Shown here: piece by piece, positions 27,093 through 35,854 of the stretch
Numbering within the stretch: position 1 is the first letter of the stretch
How the letters are laid out: each line of letters opens with the position of its first letter
Notes under the pieces: model-generated
Databases searched by the model: none
The model's input: only the letters and a program-made list of their open reading frames with translations
What the model was told of the DNA's origin: nothing
Source: Methylobacter sp.
Lineage (GTDB): Bacteria; Pseudomonadota; Gammaproteobacteria; Methylococcales; Methylomonadaceae
Assembly: GCA_024636505.1 (NCBI GenBank)
Contig: JAGXGY010000006.1
Span: forward strand, 1-43,671
Reading direction: 5' to 3'
DNA: 43,671 nucleotides
Made by a program: the position numbers and the translations under genes

Positions 27093-27980
27093 TTAATTAA
27101 CCGAGACAACCCGGTTTCTGCCGTTGTGTTTGGCGGTGTACATGGCTTTGTCGGCACGCATAACGAAAGATTCGCGAGTGTCGTTGTCACGTAAGGTGCT
27201 AACGCCAAGGCTTGCGGTGATCTTGATGATGTCCATGCCGTAGGCTATGGTGTGCTGCTCAATAGAGGCGCGAATCCGTTCAGCCAGAAATTCCGCGCCG
27301 TTGGCATCGGTGTCGCTTAATAAAATCACGAATTCTTCGCCGCCATAACGGAAAAAAATATCACTGTCTCTTAAGTTTTCTTTGATCCGTTTTGCACTTG
27401 AAGCCAGGGTGATGTCGCCGCAATCATGACCGTAAGTATCATTGATGGCTTTAAAATGATCGATGTCAAAGAAAATCAGTGATAATTTTTTGATATTGCG
27501 CGTGGCAAGACTTATTTCCCTGTTAATGGAATCATTGAATGATGCTCTATTGTTGGCTTGGGTGAGCTGATCCGTATACGCTAATTTTAAAGCCTGGTGA
27601 AATAAAGTTGCATTTCTCAACGGGTAAATTAAACAGCAAAGCATCGTTTCCAGTAGCTGAAGATCGGATTCGCTGAATCTATGATTGTTCATCAGCGTTA
27701 ACTCCCCCAGTTGCTGATGCTCAACTTTAAGTGCGTAATTACAAGAATGTCGGGTAAATACGCCGCTTTTTACTTCCAGATCGAATTCTTTATTGGTGTA
27801 AGCATAAGCGCTATGAGGAATTTTATTGGCGATCTTGCTACAGAAAATTGCGATCAGCTCAGGAAATTTCAATGTTGTTTGTAAAGCGCTGCTGAGGTCG
27901 TAATGATGAAGGTTAATCGCTTTTGTTGCTTCAAAGGTGTTATTGGTGATAATGGCTAGATTTGCTGATTTACCGTTCAT
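27093..27980 (-). CDS. Diguanylate cyclase (GGDEF domain)
   Basis: Makes cyclic di-GMP, which in such bacteria switches between swimming and attachment. The C-terminal GGDEF domain starts at AYTDQLTQANNRASF (about 127-141); the active-site loop is YGGEEF (about 211-216, a functional GGDEF variant), and RDSD five residues before it forms the product-inhibition I-site. IFFDIDHFKAINDTYGHDCGD is the substrate/metal region. The N-terminal 120 residues look GAF-like and have no membrane helix, so it is a soluble sensor-cyclase; its signal is unknown. AGGAAG lies before the ATG at 27980. Single gene on the reverse strand. Confidence 0.92.
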   Translation of the reverse strand: MNGKSANLAIITNNTFEATKAINLHHYDLSSALQTTLKFPELIAIFCSKIANKIPHSAYAYTNKEFDLEVKSGVFTRHSCNYALKVEHQQLGELTLMNNHRFSESDLQLLETMLCCLIYPLRNATLFHQALKLAYTDQLTQANNRASFNDSINREISLATRNIKKLSLIFFDIDHFKAINDTYGHDCGDITLASSAKRIKENLRDSDIFFRYGGEEFVILLSDTDANGAEFLAERIRASIEQHTIAYGMDIIKITASLGVSTLRDNDTRESFVMRADKAMYTAKHNGRNRVVSVN

Positions 27981-28201
27981 GATGACTTCCTCGTGGATAG
28001 AGAACGTTGCTTTGCAGTAATTCTAGCGAAGATTGTGCCAACGTATAAAAATATATCTTAATCAAGATGTTAGTGATTATTTTTATTTTTGGCTACTGAC
28101 TTGTTTTTTCAATGTGGCAAGAAACTGCCGGTCAGCTGATTGTTGTTGCCGGTAATGACCAAAAAATAGGCAATGGTGTTTCCGGATTTATTTGGTGTTG
28201 T

Positions 28202-28409
28202 TTATACACAGATGAATTTTTATAATCATTGTGTCAGACAGTGAAGTGCGGCGTTCATTTATTGATATTATATGAAGTTAATTCGTTGGTTTTTATGCGG
28301 ATAATTTTTTATATGAAAACACCGCCATTTTACAAAATAATACTTTTCATCGGATATGAAAAGTTATTTGGATCTTATGCACAGAGTTATGCACAGGACT
28401 TGTGGAAAG
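28202..28409. promoter_or_regulatory. Cluster of DnaA-box-like sites
   Basis: TTATACACA at 28202-28210, TTATGCACA at 28375-28383 and again at 28387-28395 (12-base spacing, same face and direction) all fit TTATNCACA. A weaker inverted site, CTTTCCACA, lies at 28401-28409. The last three sit within 35 bases. The surroundings are AT-rich. There is no dnaA, dnaN, mnmG or rpmH gene nearby, so this is more likely a DnaA-titrating or regulatory site than the chromosomal origin. Confidence 0.4.
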
Positions 28410-28492
28410 ATTCGATGCACGCAACTTTTGTTAAATTTGAAAGCTCAAATTAACAGGTATACTCAAAAAAGCCAGTCTATCAATTTTTCCAG

Positions 28493-28567
28493 ATGAAACT
28501 ATCACTCACATTCAAGAACGATGATTTTGTTGACCTTGAGCAATGCTCTCCTAATAGGCACCGTTGA
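28493..28567 (+). CDS. Possible 24-residue leader peptide before recB
   Basis: ATG at 28493 opens a 24-codon frame (MKLSLTFKNDDFVDLEQ... ending SPNRHR) whose stop is three bases before the recB ATG at 28571. The closeness would allow translational coupling of recB. No clear ribosome-binding site precedes it and I recognise no family, so it may be chance. Codon choice looks ordinary for the window. Confidence 0.25.
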   Translation: MKLSLTFKNDDFVDLEQCSPNRHR

Positions 28568-28570
28568 CCG

Positions 28571-31500
28571 ATGAAAACGATTACTTTTGATCCGGTTCGA
28601 ACCGAGCTGTTAAAAGGCGTAAACATGATTGAAGCCAGCGCCGGAACGGGGAAAACCTATGCCATAGCGATGCTGGTACTGCGTTTTGTGGTCGAGCAGG
28701 GAATCGCCATTGAAAAACTGCTAGCCGTGACCTTTACCAAGGCGGCAACCGAGGAGCTTAAAGACCGGGTTCGCTCCAGATTAGTCGAAGCCGGACGAAC
28801 ACTAGACGGCTACACTGACAACATCGACAATAATATTGTCAGCTGGCTGGACAATCTGGATATGGAGCCGGAACTGATTAAACGGCGCCTGACTCTGGCG
28901 TTGCTGGATATAGATCAAGCCGGAATATTCACTATTCACGGTTTTTGTCAGCGCGTATTAAGGGAGCATGCGCTGGAAAGCGGGCAATTATTCGATGCGG
29001 AATTGACTGGCGATCTGGCGACAATCAAACAGGCTTGTGCAGATGATTTTTGGTGTCAGCAGGTTTACCGGCGTTCAGCATGGCAAGTCGCGGTGTTAAC
29101 GGCGGAGTTTAGTACTCCAGATAGTCTGCTTGCCAGTGTTGCCGGATTTTCCGGCCAGGGTTTGGCAACCAAGGTTTATCCCGATTGCGCGAATCTGGAC
29201 AGCGCATTAAAAGAATTACAAAGGCTAACCGGATTAGCGAAAGATCAGCTTAATAAAAATATCAAGGTTTTGCGCAATAGTTTCGCCGATGAGAAATTCA
29301 AAGCGGCTTATACCGATACATTTGACTATCATTGCGACTCCCTGACTGCCTGGTTGCATGGCGCCAGTATGAAAATTCCTGATGCTGAAGCACTGAGCTT
29401 ATTAACTAAAGAGGGTTTGCTCAATGGCCTAAATGGCAACAAATTCAGGGCCAATAAAACCCAATCCGGCGATCAGCGTAAAGCGGAATATTTAACTGAA
29501 TTAGCTGTCGATACTGCCGCTTTCGATGCGCTGGCTATAGCGGTTAAACACATCACGTTGGTATTTCGCAGGGCCTTGCTAGACAACTTGCGCGAGGAGC
29601 TGGACAAGCGCTTGCAGCAGCTTAATGTGCTGTCGTTCGATAATTTAATCAGCCGCCTGGCTGAGTCCTTACAAAGTGAAAAAGGTCAATTACTGACAGC
29701 AGAACTACAGCAGCGATTTGAAGTCGCGCTGATCGATGAGTTTCAGGATACCGATGACAGCCAGTGGTTCATTTTCTCGTCACTGTTTGCCGCATCAAGC
29801 CAGTATTTATATTTGATCGGCGACCCCAAACAAGCGATATACAAGTTTCGCGGTGCTGATATATATTCGTATTTGAATGCGCAACAAAACACCGGGCATC
29901 GATTTACCTTAGGCAAAAATTGGCGTTCGCATCCGCAGTTGGTCGATGCGGTCAATGCCTTGTTTCAGCGGGATCGGGCATTTTTTCTGGATGGACTGGC
30001 GTTTCTCAAGGTAAAACCGGCGTTGTCGGCAGATGACGGTGAGTTGCATTATACAGGGCAAGCGGTAGCGCCGATGCAGCTGTGGCAGTTACCGGAAAGC
30101 GACAGTAAAACCGGATACTGGACTGCAGGCAAGGCGGCCGAGGAAATCAGGATTGCTGTTGTTAATGAAGTTGTCGAATTGTTGGGCGGCGACTATAGCC
30201 TGCAACCCATGAACCGGGCTATACAACCCAAGGATATAGCCATTCTGGTTAGAACCAATAATCAGGCCAAGGATTATCAGACGGCATTACGACTCGCGGG
30301 GGTGCCTTCGGTATTAAACAGCACCGAGTCGGTTTTTGCCTCGCAGGAGGCCGCCGATTTGTATAGTCTGTTGCAGGCCGTAGCTCACCCCGGCAATAGC
30401 GGGCTTCTCAAGCAGGCATTGACGCTGGACTGGTTTGATTTGGATGGGCAAAGCCTGCATCAGCAGATCACTAACGAGACTGAACTGGATACCCGGATGT
30501 CACGGTTTCTCGGCTATTTTCAGGACTGGCAGAAAGTCGGTTTAATGGCGATGATGCAGCATTTGCTTCGTCAGGAAGAAATCAGAACCCGTCTGTCGAA
30601 AACACGGCTGGCGGAACGGCAACTGACTAATTTGCATCATCTTATCGAATTAGTGCAACAAGCGGCGGTCGATGAGCATTTAGGTATTAATAAAACCTTG
30701 GACTGGTTGCGGAGTGCGATGGCTAAAGCGAGCAGCGCCGAAGACCAGCAGTTGCGTCTGGAAAGCGACGATGATGCGGTCAAAATCGTCACCATGCACC
30801 GCGCTAAGGGGCTGGAATATTCCATTGTATTTTGTCCTTATCTTTGGCAGCGCAGCGACCGTTTACAGCGTGAAAAATTGCTGATTACATGCCATGAAAA
30901 CAGCCGAAGCATAGTTGATTTGGGCTCGGCGGATTTTGAACGCCGCCGGGAACTGGCATTAAAAGAAGAGCTGGCAGAAGATTTGCGGGTGTTTTATGTC
31001 GCAGTCACTAGAGCTAAATACCGTTGTTATATTGCCTGGGGCGATGTACGTTCGCAGGATAAATCGAATGATTCGGCGATGGCGTGGTTGCTTGACTTTA
31101 CCGGGACTGATTTTTCTGAGCAACAGGAAAAACTGCAGGTTTTTCAGCATCAGGCTGATTATCGGTTGCTGGATGTGCCGGGTAAAATTACCGGCAATTA
31201 TCGAAAACCGATCATACCGACAAACTTGCAAGCAAAAAAACGCCAAAGATCACTGTACAGCCACTGGCAAATGAGCAGTTATACTGCCTTGTCGGCATTA
31301 AGTCAGCACGATACGCCGGAGTTGCCTGAAGATAAAGCCGGTGAGCTGACGCCGATTGCCAGACCCGAGCCCGGCAGCACCGTCATAGAATTGCCCAGAG
31401 GGGCCCATACCGGTAATGTCGTCCATGATCTATTGGAAAACAATGCGTTCATCGACTTGGCTCAGCTCAAGGATATTGCCAGGCAACGGGATCAGGCTTG

Positions 31501-32089
31501 TCAGCGCTACGGCTTAAAACTGGAGCGTCCGGAAATGCTGGATGAGCTGTTACAAGCGGTGGCCTCCACGCCGCTGTCAGAAACGGACAGTGATTTTTGC
31601 CTGATGAATCTGGCGGAAAACCGGTGTGTAAAAGAAATGCCGTTTTATTTGTCCATGCAAACCATGGATGCGGCCCAGATCAATCATATTTTGCGCGATA
31701 CCCCGGCTTTTCAGCCGTTGACCGCCAAGCAGATGTGTGGCTATCTAACTGGATTTATCGATCTTATTTGCGCGTTTCCGGCCGCTTCTCCCCGCTTTTA
31801 TGTGATGGACTATAAATCCAATGGTCTGCAAGATTACGGTTCCGACAGCTTAACCCAGGCGATGCGCGAACATAATTACGGCCTGCAATACTGGATTTAC
31901 ACCGTGGTGCTGCATCGTTATTTACAAACGCGCTTGCCGGATTACGATTATGAAAGCCATTTTGGCGGCGTGCGCTATTTGTTCGTGCGCGGCATGCAAC
32001 CCGATCAAGCTATGAGCGGCGTTTTTCAGGACAGACCCGATCTGGAGCGGGTTGAAGCGCTGGCGGCGTTGTTTGGCGGTGCTCAGTGA
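28571..32089 (+). CDS. recB: Exodeoxyribonuclease V subunit beta (RecB)
   Basis: The 3'-5' helicase and nuclease subunit of RecBCD, which processes double-strand breaks and degrades foreign linear DNA. UvrD-like helicase motifs: Walker A EASAGTGKTYA (about 21-31), LAVTFTKAATEELKDRVR, Walker B ALIDEFQDTD, LIGDPKQAIYKFRGAD, VKIVTMHRAKGLEYSIVF and FYVAVTRAKYR. The C-terminal nuclease site has GFIDLIC and VMDYKSN (about 1062-1083) with the metal-binding Asp/Asp-x-Lys. Length (1172 residues) is normal. It overlaps recD by four bases (GTGA). recC, usually upstream, is not in this window. Confidence 0.96.
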   Translation: MKTITFDPVRTELLKGVNMIEASAGTGKTYAIAMLVLRFVVEQGIAIEKLLAVTFTKAATEELKDRVRSRLVEAGRTLDGYTDNIDNNIVSWLDNLDMEPELIKRRLTLALLDIDQAGIFTIHGFCQRVLREHALESGQLFDAELTGDLATIKQACADDFWCQQVYRRSAWQVAVLTAEFSTPDSLLASVAGFSGQGLATKVYPDCANLDSALKELQRLTGLAKDQLNKNIKVLRNSFADEKFKAAYTDTFDYHCDSLTAWLHGASMKIPDAEALSLLTKEGLLNGLNGNKFRANKTQSGDQRKAEYLTELAVDTAAFDALAIAVKHITLVFRRALLDNLREELDKRLQQLNVLSFDNLISRLAESLQSEKGQLLTAELQQRFEVALIDEFQDTDDSQWFIFSSLFAASSQYLYLIGDPKQAIYKFRGADIYSYLNAQQNTGHRFTLGKNWRSHPQLVDAVNALFQRDRAFFLDGLAFLKVKPALSADDGELHYTGQAVAPMQLWQLPESDSKTGYWTAGKAAEEIRIAVVNEVVELLGGDYSLQPMNRAIQPKDIAILVRTNNQAKDYQTALRLAGVPSVLNSTESVFASQEAADLYSLLQAVAHPGNSGLLKQALTLDWFDLDGQSLHQQITNETELDTRMSRFLGYFQDWQKVGLMAMMQHLLRQEEIRTRLSKTRLAERQLTNLHHLIELVQQAAVDEHLGINKTLDWLRSAMAKASSAEDQQLRLESDDDAVKIVTMHRAKGLEYSIVFCPYLWQRSDRLQREKLLITCHENSRSIVDLGSADFERRRELALKEELAEDLRVFYVAVTRAKYRCYIAWGDVRSQDKSNDSAMAWLLDFTGTDFSEQQEKLQVFQHQADYRLLDVPGKITGNYRKPIIPTNLQAKKRQRSLYSHWQMSSYTALSALSQHDTPELPEDKAGELTPIARPEPGSTVIELPRGAHTGNVVHDLLENNAFIDLAQLKDIARQRDQACQRYGLKLERPEMLDELLQAVASTPLSETDSDFCLMNLAENRCVKEMPFYLSMQTMDAAQINHILRDTPAFQPLTAKQMCGYLTGFIDLICAFPAASPRFYVMDYKSNGLQDYGSDSLTQAMREHNYGLQYWIYTVVLHRYLQTRLPDYDYESHFGGVRYLFVRGMQPDQAMSGVFQDRPDLERVEALAALFGGAQ

Positions 32090-33801
32090 GCGCCGATAGC
32101 CGCGTATTCAGTCGCCTGGATGTTGCCTTTGCCCGATTCCTTAGTCGGCGCACCGGCCTGGACGCCTTACAAAAACAGGCTTTCGAAGCTGTCGTGATGA
32201 TCGTGTCTTATGAGCAAAACCAAGGGCACAGCTGCATTCATGTGGACGAACAGACGCAGGCCTTGCTGCTCGCTTCAGGACTGGTTTCCGACGATCCGGA
32301 AAAGACACTGCCCCTGGTTCTCGAGCGGGATCGTTTGTATCTGCACCGTTACTGGCATTACGAAAACCGGCTGGCGAGACAAATTCAGGCGATGACTCGG
32401 GCCGAGCCTGACGGCAACCTGCCGGTTGCCGCTACGGAATTGTTGCTGAATCATTATTTTGAGGCGAGCGATGAAATTGATGATCAGCGCGAGGCGGCAA
32501 AAATGGCCGTCCACCAGGCATTTTGCATCATTACCGGCGGGCCGGGAACCGGTAAAACCTTTACTGTCGTTAAGATCCTGGCACTGTTGCAGGAATTGGC
32601 CGAACAACCGCTGCATATCGCCTTGGCGGCACCGACCGGAAAAGCCGCCATGCGGCTGCAGCAATCGATAGGCGCCAGCAAGGCGCAGCTGCCCTGTTCG
32701 GAGGCGATAAAACATCATATCCCTGAAACGGTAACCACCTTGCATCGTCTGTTGGGTGCAATGCCGCCTTCCCCGTATTTCCGTCATCATGCCGACAAAC
32801 CCTTGGTTTACGATCTGGTCGTAGTTGACGAAGCGTCGATGGTCGATTTGGCTTTGATGAGCAAGCTGCTTGACGCGTTAAAACCCGGCGGGCGCTTGAT
32901 TTTATTGGGCGACAAAGACCAGCTGGCCTCGGTGGAATCAGGTGCGGTATTAGCCGATCTGGCCGTTACCGAAAGCTTGCAAAATAATGTGTATACTTTA
33001 AAAAAATCACACCGTTTTGGTGGGGCTATCAAAGCGTTGGCAGAAGCGGTCAACCTTCAGCAGGATCAGCTCGCCTGGAAAATTTTAAGCGATGGCGCCG
33101 ATGACGCAGTGCAATATCTGCATGAGGATTTAATCGATTATGTCGCCGCACAGCAAGCGGATTATTTGCAATTGATGAAAGCCGGTGCCGGATTTGAGCA
33201 GATTTATCAGGTATTCAGTCGCTTTCAGGTGTTGTGTTCCAATCGGCAGGGAAACAACAGCGTTGCCGATATTAACTATCGAGTCGAGCAAAAACTGGCC
33301 GAGCAAAAGCGTATCGATTTGTCCGGCTTATGGTATTCGGGGCGGCCGGTTATGGTGACGCAAAATACCCCGGCGCTGCATCTTTATAATGGCGATATCG
33401 GCATTTGCATGGCGGACAAAACAGCCGACATCGATTCCGCTGCAGAGAAACTGATGGTCTTTTTCCTGCGTCCTGACGGCAGCGTCAAAAAATACCTGCC
33501 TGCTCGCGTAGCGCATTGCGAAACTGTTTTTGCGATGACTATACATAAAAGCCAGGGCTCGGAGTTTGAGGAAGTGTTAATCGTTTTGCCTGATGCAATC
33601 AACCCGGTGTTAACTAAAGAATTACTGTATACCGCCATTACCCGAGCCAAGAAAACTATTAAACTGCTTGCCGGGGAGGCGGTATTTGCCGCGACAGTTC
33701 AGCAAAAAATTGACAGAATTACCGGCTTGGCCGATAAGTTCAAGGCTGACAACAGATCCGGCACAGCCATGGTCAAGGCAGATAATCTGCGCGCTCATTA
33801 G
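32086..33801 (+). CDS. recD: Exodeoxyribonuclease V subunit alpha (RecD)
   Basis: The 5'-3' SF1B helicase subunit of RecBCD. Walker A ITGGPGTGKTFTVVK is at about residues 148-162, APTGKAAMRLQ (motif Ia) at about 184, DLVVVDEASMVDLALM (motif II) at about 243, LILLGDKDQLASVESGAVLADL (motif III; core GDKDQLASVE) and the C-terminal AMTIHKSQGSEF and YTAITRAKK motifs (V, VI). Length is 571 residues. The GTG start at 32086 overlaps the recB stop. It ends three bases from the convergent motB gene, with no terminator hairpin between them. Confidence 0.96.
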   Translation: MSADSRVFSRLDVAFARFLSRRTGLDALQKQAFEAVVMIVSYEQNQGHSCIHVDEQTQALLLASGLVSDDPEKTLPLVLERDRLYLHRYWHYENRLARQIQAMTRAEPDGNLPVAATELLLNHYFEASDEIDDQREAAKMAVHQAFCIITGGPGTGKTFTVVKILALLQELAEQPLHIALAAPTGKAAMRLQQSIGASKAQLPCSEAIKHHIPETVTTLHRLLGAMPPSPYFRHHADKPLVYDLVVVDEASMVDLALMSKLLDALKPGGRLILLGDKDQLASVESGAVLADLAVTESLQNNVYTLKKSHRFGGAIKALAEAVNLQQDQLAWKILSDGADDAVQYLHEDLIDYVAAQQADYLQLMKAGAGFEQIYQVFSRFQVLCSNRQGNNSVADINYRVEQKLAEQKRIDLSGLWYSGRPVMVTQNTPALHLYNGDIGICMADKTADIDSAAEKLMVFFLRPDGSVKKYLPARVAHCETVFAMTIHKSQGSEFEEVLIVLPDAINPVLTKELLYTAITRAKKTIKLLAGEAVFAATVQQKIDRITGLADKFKADNRSGTAMVKADNLRAH

Positions 33802-33804
33802 CGG

Positions 33805-34671
33805 TTAATTGGTTTTATCCGTATCAATTAACGAATCGGTATTCATGTTTTTCTGAGCCAAGCCTAAGGTAGGATCGTCACTGACGATAATGACTTCAAC
33901 ACGCCTGTTTTTTGCCTGATTTTCTGCCGATGTATTGGGCGATAAGGGCTGGGTGTCGGCATAACCTTGTACAACGATACGGCTTTGGTCGAGGTCTTGA
34001 TTTTCGAGCATTTGCTGGGCGACGGTAACCGCTCGCGATGCGGATAAATCCCAGTTGGAACGATAATTAATATTGGCGATAGGAATATCATCGGTGTGTC
34101 CGGAAACCTGAACCTTACCTTTTGCCTCGATAACGGCGAGGGTGATTTTATCTACGACAGCGGAAAACCCAGGTTGAGGATCGGCACTGCCGGAAGCAAA
34201 TGAACCTTTTTCCTGGATGCGTATGATAATTGTCAGGTCAATGGTTTCTACCGTCACCTGATCTTTTTGTATTTCTTCTTTCAACAACTCTTTAATCTTT
34301 TTCGCTTCAGCTGCAAGCTCCCTGAGTTTGATGTCCATGAGTTGTTTTTTTACTTCTTCAAGATTAGTACCCAGGGTTGGTAATTCCCGGACTGTTGTCT
34401 GCCTGACCTCATTGCTTATAGTGGGTTCTGTTTGTGCCGGAGAAAAATCCTGGGCGATAAAGCTGGTACCCATCGGCGTGTCAGGCTGGATAATTTCGTT
34501 TTGCACGCCGAAGGCCATTTTCATAGAGCCGGCTACCTGCTTGAATTTTTTCGCATCCTGGGTTGCTGTCGACAGCATCAATACAAAAAAAGACAGCAGC
34601 AAAGTCGCCAGATCGGCAAACGTTGCCAGCCAGGCGGCTCCTTTAGATCGGCGAGGTTTGCGACGTTGCAT
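33805..34671 (-). CDS. motB: Flagellar stator protein MotB/PomB type
   Basis: Peptidoglycan-anchored stator subunit. A single membrane helix (about 15-35) contains TFADLATLLLSFFVLMLS; the Asp is the ion-carrying residue. The sequence around it is closer to sodium-type PomB (TFADL) than to E. coli MotB (as I recall them), but ion choice cannot be decided here. A long periplasmic linker (about 60-150) precedes an OmpA-like domain with VSGHTDDIPI, NWDLSASRAVTVAQ and NRRVEVIIV. Length is 288 residues. The ATG shares a base with the stop of the upstream stator gene. Confidence 0.92.
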   Translation of the reverse strand: MQRRKPRRSKGAAWLATFADLATLLLSFFVLMLSTATQDAKKFKQVAGSMKMAFGVQNEIIQPDTPMGTSFIAQDFSPAQTEPTISNEVRQTTVRELPTLGTNLEEVKKQLMDIKLRELAAEAKKIKELLKEEIQKDQVTVETIDLTIIIRIQEKGSFASGSADPQPGFSAVVDKITLAVIEAKGKVQVSGHTDDIPIANINYRSNWDLSASRAVTVAQQMLENQDLDQSRIVVQGYADTQPLSPNTSAENQAKNRRVEVIIVSDDPTLGLAQKNMNTDSLIDTDKTN

Positions 34672-35429
34672 CACTCGCCGTCTTTTTTGCGTTTTTTATT
34701 GGAAATATAGGATGTTAATAATGTTTCCAGTATTTTGGGATTCACACCTTCTTGAATGCCGTTAATGATTTCAACAATCAGCTCCATATTGGTTTGCTCA
34801 TAGAGCAGCACCGAGGACAGCTTATCGATAATGGGGATGGCGAAACAGTTGGCTATCATGGCGCCGTAAAGCGTCGTTAATAGCGCTATTGCCATGGCCG
34901 GACCGATACTGGCTGGGTCGGCCATATTCGCCAGCATCTGCACCAGGCCCACCAAGGTTCCAATCATACCCATCGCCGGGGATAGATCGGCAACGCCTTG
35001 CCATAAATATTGGCCGGATTCATTGCGGGAAATCATTTGGTCTATTTCTTTATTGAGCATTTTCCTGACTAAGTCAGCGTCATGCCCGTCAACACATAAG
35101 CTGATGCCTTTTTTTAAAAAAGGATTGTCAATTTCTTCATTGTCCAGTGCCAGCAAACCGGCTTTTCTTGCCACAGCGGAAAGGTGCACTGCATTTTCAA
35201 TCAGTAGTTGAGGATTTTCCCGTTTATTGAAAAAAGCTTTTCCTACCACGCTAAATGAACGGAAAAACTCATTAAGCGGAATGCGCATCAGCGATACGCC
35301 GAATGTCCCGCCAAAAACAACCATGATAGACGGTATATCGATAAATAACATGATGTCGCCACCTGTGGCTATGGCTGCAAAAATAATGCCTACGCCCAGG
35401 AAGAAACCAATGAGAGAAGCGATATCCAT
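34671..35429 (-). CDS. pomA: Flagellar stator protein PomA/MotA type
   Basis: Ion-channel subunit of the flagellar motor with four membrane helices. MDIASLIGFFLGVGIIFAAIA (helix 1), the cytoplasmic loop with LVDGHDAD-like CVDGHDADLVRKML, and the paired helices DLSPAMGMIGTLVGLVQML (about 147-165) and GPAMAIALLTTLYGAMIANC match PomA closely, and length (252 residues) fits PomA rather than the 295-residue E. coli MotA. GGAG lies before the ATG. It forms an operon with motB, divergent from relA. Torque generation needs both; other flagellar genes are not in the window. Confidence 0.94.
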   Translation of the reverse strand: MDIASLIGFFLGVGIIFAAIATGGDIMLFIDIPSIMVVFGGTFGVSLMRIPLNEFFRSFSVVGKAFFNKRENPQLLIENAVHLSAVARKAGLLALDNEEIDNPFLKKGISLCVDGHDADLVRKMLNKEIDQMISRNESGQYLWQGVADLSPAMGMIGTLVGLVQMLANMADPASIGPAMAIALLTTLYGAMIANCFAIPIIDKLSSVLLYEQTNMELIVEIINGIQEGVNPKILETLLTSYISNKKRKKDGE

Positions 35430-35854
35430 TATCGATCTCCGTCTGTTATTGAATGCATAAAGGCTTGAGCTGAAACCCGGTCGTTAAAATCCGGTAAATT
35501 ATACTGCAAATAGGGTGATTGTGCGTATTACAGATTAAAATTCAGGCGCTTTGCGATCAGGCGTTCGGCGTCTATTTACCGGTTAAAAATCGCTTTTTGT
35601 CGATGTCGGCCGATATGCTGCCTGCGACAAGCGACCCTGGTTATTGCTTGCAGCTGAAAGTCTTTGTCTGAAAAGCAAGAAAGCGATTTGAGCCGGTCGT
35701 GGGGGAATATTTGATGGCTGTGGCCGCTGCGCTTCGGGTAACGGAGACCTATGGATAATGAGAGGTTGCCGCATTCAGGCAATGATTGCTTGTTAGATTA
35801 ACCGGCATTGACCTATTATAACCGCCAAGTTTTCAAATTATTCGCTATCATTTG
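35430..35854. other. 425-base divergent spacer between stator genes and relA
   Basis: No recognised gene. A forward frame is open from a TTG at 35519 to the TGA at 35669 (about 50 codons, ...GVYLPVKNRFLSMS...) with no ribosome-binding site and no known family; overlapping reverse frames are equally unconvincing. No clear sigma-28 or sigma-54 promoter could be picked out for the stator genes. The 40 bases before relA are AT-rich (TTGACC near 35809) and may contain its promoter. Confidence 0.5.

Larger units (their letters stand above)
27981..28570. other. 590-base AT-rich spacer between diguanylate cyclase and recB
   Basis: No protein gene is convincing here. The middle (about 28010-28350) is AT-rich. 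It contains a group of DnaA-box-like nonamers (see separate entry) and, at its right end, a 24-codon open frame immediately before recB. A 74-codon open frame (28229-28453) has an unusual hydrophobic composition and no ribosome-binding site, and runs through the DnaA-like boxes; I regard it as chance. The spacer must hold promoters for the two divergent genes. Confidence 0.6.

Noticed and set aside
28229-28453. 74-codon open frame in the recB spacer
   Set aside because: No ribosome-binding site, atypical composition, and it passes through the DnaA-like boxes; most likely chance in AT-rich DNA.
27981-28570. Chromosomal origin of replication
   Set aside because: DnaA-like boxes are present, but too few, and no origin-linked genes (dnaA, dnaN, mnmG, rpmH) are near.
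35430-35520. Sigma-28 flagellar promoter upstream of the stator genes
   Set aside because: I looked for TAAA-N15-GCCGATAA-like boxes on the reverse strand and found nothing convincing.
35519-35671. 50-codon frame between the stator genes and relA
   Set aside because: TTG start without a ribosome-binding site, no recognisable family, and equally long frames exist on the other strand.
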